This document shows positions 22,898 through 28,037 of a stretch of DNA of 28,037 nt, piece after piece (positions within the stretch are counted from its first letter, which is position 1; every line of letters begins with the position of its first letter). The translations under genes were made by a program, and so were the position numbers. Under the pieces are notes generated by a model. The model had not been told where the DNA came from. It saw only the letters and a program-made list of their open reading frames with translations, and did no database searches. This DNA comes from an uncultured Ruminococcus sp. (GTDB lineage Bacteria; Bacillota; Clostridia; Oscillospirales; Ruminococcaceae): contig CAMBJF010000005.1 in assembly GCA_945867875.1 (NCBI GenBank), positions 1 to 28,037 on the forward strand, read 5' to 3'.

Positions 22898-22940
22898 CCG
22901 TAATGTGTTATTTTTGCATAACAAATTATTTAAACGTTTT
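22880..22940. promoter_or_regulatory. Twin LacI-family-type operators at the GH94 promoter
   Basis: TTAAACGTTTT occurs at 22880-22890 and again at 22930-22940, exactly 50 bp apart. Each has the palindromic AAACGTTT core with central CG typical of LacI-family operators. The first lies in the spacer between -35 and -10; the second is upstream of the -35. The spacing suits binding on one DNA face or looping. The regulator is not in the window. Confidence 0.7.
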
Positions 22941-22979
22941 TTGTGCATTTGGTACAAATTGAAAATATTTCCTTTTCTA

Positions 22980-23008
22980 TTGACATTCGGATAAAAATGT
23001 GATATGAT
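22980..23008 (+). promoter_or_regulatory. Promoter of the leader ORF and MFS gene
   Basis: TTGACA (22980-22985), 17-bp spacer, TATGAT (23003-23008), extended -10 TGA. It diverges from the GH94 promoter and operators. Confidence 0.85.
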
Positions 23009-23039
23009 AACTATAATTTTACGAAAGGAAACGGTACGG

Positions 23040-23171
23040 CTATGCTTTGGAAAATGACAAATGTACAGCTTCAAAAAGGCTCTGTTTTACCCCTCTATGG
23101 GGATAGTGCGCCCTTTTTTAAGCTGATTTGCCGAAAGCATAGTAAAATTTTGCAGGTTTCCTGATTTTTTT
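23040..23171 (+). promoter_or_regulatory. Nested leader hairpin and terminator upstream of the MFS gene
   Basis: Helices nest in order: CTATGCTTT/AAAGCATAG (23040-23048, 23134-23142), CAAAT/ATTTG (23058-23062, 23126-23130), CAGCTT/AAGCTG (23066-23071, 23120-23125), AAAAAGGC/GCCCTTTTT with one bulge (23073-23080, 23110-23118), and CCCC/GGGG (23090-23093, 23099-23102). A short CAGG/CCTG stem with seven T (23153-23171) follows and can terminate transcription. The inner helix followed by T6 could be a further terminator. A translating ribosome on the leader ORF would reshape all of these. Confidence 0.7.
23042..23164 (+). CDS. 40-aa leader peptide of the MFS gene
   Basis: The ORF begins MLWKMTNVQLQKG and ends at the TGA inside the terminator stem (23162-23164), so ribosome position is physically linked to the hairpins. 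AAAGGA lies about 12 nt before the ATG, a rather long spacing; an internal ATG at codon 5 is an alternative start. It is probably a regulatory peptide rather than a working protein, as in leaders of ribosome-targeting drug resistance genes. That comparison is by architecture, not by proven homology. Confidence 0.6.
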   Translation: MLWKMTNVQLQKGSVLPLYGDSAPFFKLICRKHSKILQVS

Positions 23172-23203
23172 ATGCAGATCAAGTGAATAGTGCGCATTAT
23201 CTT

Positions 23204-23236
23204 CTTAAAACGATCATCAAATTCGGTTTTAAGGAG
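23204..23236 (+). promoter_or_regulatory. Hairpin overlapping the MFS Shine-Dalgarno
   Basis: CTTAAAAC (23204-23211) pairs perfectly with GTTTTAAG (23226-23233), whose last bases are the first bases of the AAGGAG SD (23231-23236). It can hide the ribosome binding site and give a second, translational layer of control. Confidence 0.55.
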
Positions 23237-23243
23237 ATTTTTT

Positions 23244-24329
23244 ATGTTTGATATCAAAAAACAGCTTTCAAAGCTTTATTCATCATCAGTCCTCGGCAGC
23301 CTTTCACTGACAGGTGCTTGGGTGGCGATTTTATCCGCAAGGGGCTACAGTCTCGTTGAGATCGGCATTGCGGAAACGGTCTTTCACATCACAAGCCTTA
23401 TTTTTGAGATACCCTCAGGGGTTTTTGCAGATGTTTTCGGACGGAAGAAAATGCTTATCGTCAGCACACTTATGCGAATGATAGGCAACATCGTTATGAT
23501 CCTTGCAGATGACCTTTTCACGGTGTGTATGTCCATTGCATTTATGGCTCTGAGCTACAATTTTTCCTCGGGCACAGGAGACGCACTGGCATATGATTCC
23601 CTGAAGCTTGCGGGGCAGGAGGACGGGTTTGAGAAATTCAGCTCAAACCAGCTTATAATCTACCGCCTTTGCAGCGGCATCTCCACCCTCTGCGCAGGCT
23701 TTGCCATTGTTATCGGGCATAAGCTTGCTTACGGAACAGACCTTGTTACGGGGGCTGTGCAGATAATTCTGCTCTCTTCACTCCACGAAATATACGCCGA
23801 AAACACTTCGGACGAAAGCGTTATTTTAAGGCTCCTTGACTGCTTTAAGGAAAGCCTTGCCTTTTTGAAAAATCAGCGCAGGGCTGTGGGGATAATGCTC
23901 GTAAATTCCCTTGTGGGGGCAGTGGACGTTCTCCTGCTGTTCTTTTTGCAGGCAAAGCTCCCCGAAAAGGGCATTCCCGAATGGGGTCTGGGCATTGCAC
24001 TGCTCTTTATGGAAATGGGCGGGATAGTTGGCTCAAAGCTGATACTCAAAGCGCCGAAAGCAGGCTACAGATGCATATTTGCCATATCCTCCCTGCTTGT
24101 GCTCACAGGCTTCCTTGCTGAACACTCGGCTTATTACGGCATAATGGCGCTTGGAGGATTTATTGCGGCTGTGGGCGATGACGCATTACAGGTGCGGACG
24201 AATGCACTTTTGCAGGATATGTTCCCCTCGGAGCAGCGTGCCACCCTCATATCTATGGAATCATTCCTGTTTTCCGTAATTATGATAGTGCTGTCCCCTC
24301 TTGCGGGATTTGTGTTTACCGTATGGTGA
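23244..24329 (+). CDS. MFS transporter, probable drug efflux, short C-terminus
   Basis: The 361-aa major facilitator protein has about 11 predicted helices. The motif A loop G-V-F-A-D-V-F-G-R-K-K (59-69) lies between helices 2 and 3, and a central cytosolic loop lies near 190-225. The family is the kind that exports antimicrobials. The frame is open 18 codons upstream, but the ATG at 23244 has AAGGAG 7 nt before it and fits the family start (MFDIKKQLSKLY). The protein ends soon after A-G-F-V-F-T-V-W, whereas relatives near 400 aa usually have one more helix, so the C-terminus looks truncated. Preceded by an attenuator-like leader; followed by a terminator. Confidence 0.85.
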   Translation: MFDIKKQLSKLYSSSVLGSLSLTGAWVAILSARGYSLVEIGIAETVFHITSLIFEIPSGVFADVFGRKKMLIVSTLMRMIGNIVMILADDLFTVCMSIAFMALSYNFSSGTGDALAYDSLKLAGQEDGFEKFSSNQLIIYRLCSGISTLCAGFAIVIGHKLAYGTDLVTGAVQIILLSSLHEIYAENTSDESVILRLLDCFKESLAFLKNQRRAVGIMLVNSLVGAVDVLLLFFLQAKLPEKGIPEWGLGIALLFMEMGGIVGSKLILKAPKAGYRCIFAISSLLVLTGFLAEHSAYYGIMALGGFIAAVGDDALQVRTNALLQDMFPSEQRATLISMESFLFSVIMIVLSPLAGFVFTVW

Positions 24330-24346
24330 TGTTCATAAGATGATAT

Positions 24347-24393
24347 AAAAGAGCCGCCGTACCCGTGATTTTTTCGGGTACGGCGGCATTTTA
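24347..24393. terminator. Bidirectional terminator between MFS and MATE genes
   Basis: Perfect 13-bp GC-rich stem (24353-24365 and 24375-24387), 9-nt loop, followed by ATTTTATT on the plus strand and by CTCTTTTAT on the minus strand. It serves both convergent genes. Confidence 0.95.
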
Positions 24394-24417
24394 TTCAATG
24401 CTCCGTGTGCTGAATCA

Positions 24418-25767
24418 TCAAGCCTTTTCCTTAAAATACTTCTTGAAAGCAACTATCGCCAGCACCACCGAAAGCGCCGCCGCAAGATAATCCGTCACAG
24501 GCTGAGCCATAGCCAGTGAACGTGCCGTTCCGAAAACGGCATTGAATGTAAACAGCACAGGCATAAAAAGCAGTCCCTGACGGCTTATGGAAAGGATAAG
24601 CGAGGGAACAGCCGCTCCCATTGCCTGAATTGTGTTTATCATAACGAAAAGCACGCCTAAAATTGGTCCTGAAATGATGTAGATGCGTGCAAACTGCATT
24701 CCGTATTCATATGCATTTGGCTCTTCAAGAAATGCGCTTACCATAGGTCCCGCAAATGCGTAGCAGATGATTGTCATAACAATGCTCAGAGATACCGCAA
24801 GAATGAGGGAGAATTTCAGAATGCTCTTAAAGCGCTGTCTGTTTCCTGCGCCGAAATTGTAGCCGAGAAGGGGCTGTATTCCCGTTCCAAGACCGATAAG
24901 GAGCATTACGGCTATCATATTTACCTTCATCGCAACGCCCAGCCCTGCCACAGCCATATCGCCGTGAGCGGTCATAAGATTGTTTATCACCACGTTTGAT
25001 GCGCTCATCAGCATACTGTTCAGGGACGCAGGCACGCCTATGGCAAAAACTCCCTTGGCAATGCCCTCCCCTGCCTTGTAGAACTTTGGGTTTATGGAAA
25101 GTGTGGATTTTCCGCCAACAAAATGAGCTATGTAGAAAATTGCGCTGAGCACGTTTCCGATGGTCGTGGCAGCAGCCGCACCGCCTACATTCATACCCAT
25201 TCCGAGTATCATAATGGGGTCAAGGATAATGTTTGCGAGATTTCCGATTATCATTCCCGCCATAGCCTTACCTGCCTTGCCCTCGGCACGGATAATTGAG
25301 CTGAATGCATTGCCGATAACGAGGAAAGGTATGCCTATCGCCACTATTTTAAGGTACTCCACCACATAATCAAAGGTGTCGGGAGTTGCGCCGACTATCC
25401 TTGCCACAGGCTCAGCGCCGAGGAAAATTATGAGCATACCCACAATGCCAGCCGCCGCCGATGTCCAGAAGCAGAATGAGCAGGCGTGAGTGGCTCTGTC
25501 TCTCTTGCCCTCACCCATAAGTCTTGAAATAAGGGACGTTCCGCCTATTCCGAAAAGCATTCCAACTGCCATAAAGAGCAGGAATGCGGGGGTGGCAAGG
25601 GAAACTGCCGCAACCATATATGCATTCTTTGTCTGTCCGATGAAAAATGTGTCCGCAAGATTATAGACAAGCACCATAAGCATACTGATTATCGACGGGA
25701 TAACATTCAGCATTACCGCTTTGGGCACAGGTGCATTTTCAAATATATCAACCGTTTTGCTGTTCAA
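24418..25767 (-). CDS. MATE family multidrug/Na+ antiporter
   Basis: The protein has about 12 membrane helices in two similar halves. Visible MATE features include the helix-1 VLVYNLADTFFIGQ segment, L-M-G-E-G-K-R-D-R-A after helix 2, and second-half counterparts such as GTGIQPLLGYNFGAGNRQRF. It exports cationic compounds in exchange for H+ or Na+. I place the start at TTG 25767 (449 aa): GGAGG lies 8 nt upstream and the result, M-N-S-K-T-V-D-I-F-E-N-A-P-V, fits the family. ATGs at 25791 and 25782 lie almost at the transcription start and have no SD. Single-gene unit, convergent with the MFS gene. Confidence 0.92.
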   Translation of the reverse strand: MNSKTVDIFENAPVPKAVMLNVIPSIISMLMVLVYNLADTFFIGQTKNAYMVAAVSLATPAFLLFMAVGMLFGIGGTSLISRLMGEGKRDRATHACSFCFWTSAAAGIVGMLIIFLGAEPVARIVGATPDTFDYVVEYLKIVAIGIPFLVIGNAFSSIIRAEGKAGKAMAGMIIGNLANIILDPIMILGMGMNVGGAAAATTIGNVLSAIFYIAHFVGGKSTLSINPKFYKAGEGIAKGVFAIGVPASLNSMLMSASNVVINNLMTAHGDMAVAGLGVAMKVNMIAVMLLIGLGTGIQPLLGYNFGAGNRQRFKSILKFSLILAVSLSIVMTIICYAFAGPMVSAFLEEPNAYEYGMQFARIYIISGPILGVLFVMINTIQAMGAAVPSLILSISRQGLLFMPVLFTFNAVFGTARSLAMAQPVTDYLAAALSVVLAIVAFKKYFKEKA

Positions 25768-25800
25768 ATTCACTGCCTCCATATTCAACATTAAAGTATA

Positions 25801-25809
25801 ATTATATCA
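25801..25809 (-). promoter_or_regulatory. Extended -10 promoter of the MATE gene
   Basis: Minus strand TGATATAAT: -10 TATAAT (25801-25806) with a TG two bases before it. No good -35 at 17 bp. A start near 25794 would leave no room for an SD before the 25791 ATG, which supports the TTG start. Confidence 0.6.
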
Positions 25810-25912
25810 CATTTTGGGAAGATTTATATTGCGGAATTGTTTCGTATGAATTAATATAAATATAAGTATATCTTATTATAATGAGAGTTAAATGAAAATT
25901 AGGTTAAAATCA

Positions 25913-25941
25913 TTGACGGGACAGGGCGTATATGCTACAAT
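25913..25941 (+). promoter_or_regulatory. Promoter of the J-domain operon
   Basis: TTGACG (25913-25918), 17-bp spacer, TACAAT (25936-25941), extended -10 TGC. Nothing else was seen in 25810-25912 beyond AT-rich sequence. No CIRCE-type repeat was seen, so heat-shock control by HrcA is not indicated. Confidence 0.8.
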
Positions 25942-25998
25942 AAAAGCAAGAGAAATATACTTTTAAAATACACTTTTTATAAGGACGGAGCAAGGATT

Positions 25999-26709
25999 AT
26001 GAGCGTTGACCCTTATCAGGTTTTAGGGATACCGAGAAATGCGACTGATGACGAGATCAAGAAAAAATATCGTGCGCTGGTAAAGCAGTATCACCCCGAC
26101 CTTCACCCCGACGACCCCGTAGCGGCAAAGAAAATGAGCGAGATAAATGAAGCCTATGAGATGATAAAATCAGGGCAGTACGACCCCTACGGCAGCAGCT
26201 CATCATACTCGGGCGGGCAGTCCTACAGCTCTTCATCATACGGTCAGAGCACAGGCGGACAGACCTATTATTCCTACGGCGATATGGACGATTTTCTCAA
26301 TTCGTTCTTCGGTGCATTCGGCTTTGGCACAGCCGCTTCACAGATGGACGAGGGCGAAGCCTATGAGAAAATAAGCAGGTACATTGCCGAGGGCGACTTC
26401 TCCTCTGCGGCATCTATCCTTAACCGAATGGTGATGAGAGGCGGAAGATGGTACTACTATGCCGCTCAGGTCAGCAGCGGAACCGGCGATTATGCAAGCG
26501 CCGTTCAGTATGCCGATGCGGCAAGGCGCAGTGACCCCTCAGACCCCGATTATGCGGAGCTTTCGGCCAGGTATCACAAGCAGTATGACCACACTCTCCG
26601 TATGAGACGGATTATCCCCACCATACTTTCAGGTATCACGATCCTGCTCGTTATCAGCTTTGTATTAAGAATGATACTTTCGTTTTTCGCAAGTATCCTT
26701 GTTTGGTAA
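25999..26709 (+). CDS. Membrane-anchored J-domain protein
   Basis: The 236-aa protein begins with a complete J domain (about 4-57) carrying the HPD motif (32-34) needed to stimulate DnaK ATPase. A Gly/Ser/Tyr-rich linker (about 60-95) follows, then a helical region with a TPR-like pair (about 115-190) and a C-terminal membrane helix (about 207-233). It lacks the DnaJ zinc centre and substrate domains, so it is a specialised type C co-chaperone that probably recruits DnaK to the membrane. GGAG and AAGGA lie upstream. First gene of an operon with a zinc-ribbon membrane protein and TauE. This domain order is common in Clostridia; clients are unknown. Confidence 0.9.
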   Translation: MSVDPYQVLGIPRNATDDEIKKKYRALVKQYHPDLHPDDPVAAKKMSEINEAYEMIKSGQYDPYGSSSSYSGGQSYSSSSYGQSTGGQTYYSYGDMDDFLNSFFGAFGFGTAASQMDEGEAYEKISRYIAEGDFSSAASILNRMVMRGGRWYYYAAQVSSGTGDYASAVQYADAARRSDPSDPDYAELSARYHKQYDHTLRMRRIIPTILSGITILLVISFVLRMILSFFASILVW

Positions 26710-26741
26710 CATACTATTATAATGAACCGAGGTCATGACAA

Positions 26742-27158
26742 ATGGATAAACTCAGGAACAAATTCATCGCCTTTATGTACGGCAGGAGCGGTCCCGACAG
26801 GCTTTACAGGGTCTCTGCGGTCGTATTTATTGCGCTGGCGGTAATAAATCTTTTTGCACATTCCGTAATTCTCGGCATTCTCAGCTGGGCACTTTTCTTC
26901 TGGTCGATGTTCCGCTGCTTTTCAAAGAATGTCTACAAGCGCAGCCTTGAAAATCAGGCATATCTGCGCCTTGAAGAAAAGGTGACGAAAAAGTTCAGAA
27001 TGACAAAGACAATGCTCACCGACAAGGAGCACTGCTACAAAAAATGCGGCAAATGCAAGACATATCTGAGGCTGCCCAAAAAAGCAGGCGTTCACACGGC
27101 TGTATGCCCCAAATGCGGCGAGAAGATCACCGTTAAGATAAGGGGTAAGAGCCTGTGA
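26742..27158 (+). CDS. Two-helix membrane protein with C-terminal zinc ribbon
   Basis: The 138-aa protein has two closely spaced membrane helices (about 24-39 and 41-57), a charged stretch and a C-terminal zinc ribbon with C-G-K-C (Cys102, Cys105) and C-P-K-C (Cys122, Cys125). No named family was recognised, though such proteins often sit beside J-domain genes in Clostridia. GAGG lies 9 nt before the ATG. It starts 32 nt after the J-domain gene and its stop overlaps the next start (GTGA), so the three are one unit. A role together with the J protein at the membrane is inference from linkage. Confidence 0.8.
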   Translation: MDKLRNKFIAFMYGRSGPDRLYRVSAVVFIALAVINLFAHSVILGILSWALFFWSMFRCFSKNVYKRSLENQAYLRLEEKVTKKFRMTKTMLTDKEHCYKKCGKCKTYLRLPKKAGVHTAVCPKCGEKITVKIRGKSL

Positions 27159-27928
27159 TAAAAATACTGATAGTCTGTCTGCTGGCAGGGCTTGGAGCGG
27201 GGCTCGGAACGGGCTTTGCGGGAATGAGCGCTGCGGCGGTCATCACGCCTATGCTGGTCACATTTCTCGATATCCCCGCATATGAAGCGGTGGGTATCGC
27301 CCTTGCCTCCGACGTGCTTGCAAGCGGTATCTCCGCTTATACATACGGCAAAAACAAAAATCTCGATATCAGAAACGGTCTCATAATGATGGCGGCTGTC
27401 CTTGTTTTCACGATGGTGGGCAGCTACATATCAAGCCTTGTGCCGAACAGCACAATGGGCGGATTTTCCGTTTGTATGACCTTTATTCTGGGCATCAAGT
27501 TCATCGTGAAGCCCGTTATGACCACAAAGGAAACGATGAACAGCGTTTCCGGCAAAAAGCGTGTCATACAGTCTCTTGTGTGCGGCAGTCTCATTGGCTT
27601 TATCTGTGGCTTTATCGGTGCAGGCGGCGGAATGATGATGCTCCTTATCCTTACAAGCGTTCTCGGCTACGAGCTGAAAACCGCTGTGGGTACGAGCGTG
27701 TTTATTATGACCTTTACGGCGCTTACGGGTGCTGTGTCCCATATGGTCATTGACGGGCTGCCCGATATGAAGGTGCTTGTCCTCTGCGTTCTGTTCACCC
27801 TTATTTTTGCGCAGATCGCCGCAAGATTTGCTAATAAAGCTTCTCCCAAAACGCTCAACCGTGTTACGGGCGTGGTGCTGGCAGTTCTTGGACTGGCAAT
27901 TATGACTGTAAATATTTTCCTGAAATAA
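27155..27928 (+). CDS. TauE/SafE family membrane transporter
   Basis: The 257-aa protein has about eight membrane helices in two inverted halves, each with the family glycine-rich start: A-G-L-G-A-G-L-G-T-G-F-A-G near 11-23 and C-G-F-I-G-A-G-G-G-M-M near 150-160. TauE/SafE proteins export sulfite, sulfoacetate or related organic anions; the substrate here cannot be told. The start is GTG at 27155, overlapping the preceding stop as GTGA with AAGGGG upstream, which implies translational coupling. A terminator follows 5 nt after the stop. Confidence 0.92.
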   Translation: MIKILIVCLLAGLGAGLGTGFAGMSAAAVITPMLVTFLDIPAYEAVGIALASDVLASGISAYTYGKNKNLDIRNGLIMMAAVLVFTMVGSYISSLVPNSTMGGFSVCMTFILGIKFIVKPVMTTKETMNSVSGKKRVIQSLVCGSLIGFICGFIGAGGGMMMLLILTSVLGYELKTAVGTSVFIMTFTALTGAVSHMVIDGLPDMKVLVLCVLFTLIFAQIAARFANKASPKTLNRVTGVVLAVLGLAIMTVNIFLK

Positions 27929-27983
27929 AAAACTCCTGCCTTTTTAAGTATCGAGACCATAAAAAGGCAGGAATTTTATTTTA
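27929..27983 (+). terminator. Terminator of the J-domain/zinc-ribbon/TauE operon
   Basis: Perfect 12-bp stem TCCTGCCTTTTT (27934-27945) with its complement at 27961-27972, 15-nt loop, then TTTTATTTT. Confidence 0.93.
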
Positions 27984-28026
27984 AACATAAAAAAAACAAA
28001 AAGCTCCGAGCAATTACTCGAAGCTT
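27982..28026 (-). terminator. Terminator of a convergent gene right of the window
   Basis: Minus strand: 10-bp stem with one G-U pair (28017-28026 with 28001-28010), 6-nt loop, then TTTGTTTTTTTT. It implies a minus-strand gene ending just beyond 28037. Confidence 0.85.
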
Positions 28027-28037
28027 TTCACTGGAGG

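Noticed and set aside
23040..23142. Nested hairpin before the MFS gene as a metabolite riboswitch
   Set aside because: None of the conserved cores I know (purine, TPP, SAM, cobalamin, guanidine and others) matched, and the helices are covered by an ORF, which fits a leader-peptide attenuator better.
1..28037. tRNA, rRNA, CRISPR arrays, IS elements, prophage genes
   Set aside because: Looked for and not seen: no regularly spaced repeats, no transposase or integrase motifs, no cloverleaf-like sequence recognised.

Overview
This window reads like a chromosomal segment of a Gram-positive fibre-degrading gut or rumen Firmicute, most likely Ruminococcus or a close Oscillospiraceae relative. Three things point there: a YicI-type alpha-xylosidase (GH31) close to a cellobiose phosphorylase (GH94), a valS T-box leader, and the mltG/U32-peptidase pairing typical of Firmicutes. 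No rRNA, tRNA, CRISPR array, transposase or integrase was seen. The genus is inference; the gene families are read from motifs.

Left part (1-7120, all minus strand). pdxS-pdxT (PLP synthase) runs from a promoter that sits between two arms of a perfect 12-bp inverted repeat, and ends in paired hairpins at the window edge. Next comes valS, with a complete T-box leader (consensus promoter, Val GUA specifier, T-box, terminator), then a membrane protein with a repeat-like tail and folC.

AT-rich insert (7120-8800, plus strand). This is the most unusual part. A three-gene operon with its own perfect promoter and terminator encodes an ExbB/TolQ/MotA-like channel protein, a coiled-coil ExbD/TolR/MotB-like protein with the expected membrane Asp, and a second membrane-anchored protein whose C-terminal domain looks like an ExbD/TolR periplasmic domain but whose helix lacks that Asp. 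It looks like an ion-driven motor or force-transducing complex in an apparently single-membraned cell.

Housekeeping operon (8795-14600, minus strand). tmk, a DUF2156 protein, a DJ-1 protein, 5-formyl-THF cyclo-ligase, mltG, a U32 peptidase-like protein and a small membrane protein are tightly packed, some with overlapping start and stop codons.

Carbohydrate region (14600-22950). On the minus strand are a Zn-dependent PLC-like protein, an AraC regulator and the GH31 alpha-xylosidase, whose promoter carries a perfect cre site. Further right is the GH94 phosphorylase, whose promoter carries two identical LacI-type half-operators exactly 50 bp apart. Between them, on the plus strand, lie a secreted membrane-anchored protein and a 37-aa Cys-rich membrane microprotein with a structured leader. 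A 25-aa lipobox peptide with its own promoter lies just upstream of GH31. The enzymes fit intracellular processing of imported cello- and xyloglucan-oligosaccharides.

Right part (22950-28037). An MFS transporter is preceded by a 40-codon leader ORF folded into one long nested hairpin, followed by a terminator and by a hairpin over the Shine-Dalgarno (SD) site. This is the layout of a drug-inducible attenuator. A MATE exporter follows on the minus strand. A plus-strand operon of a membrane J-domain protein, a zinc-ribbon membrane protein and a TauE/SafE transporter closes the window.
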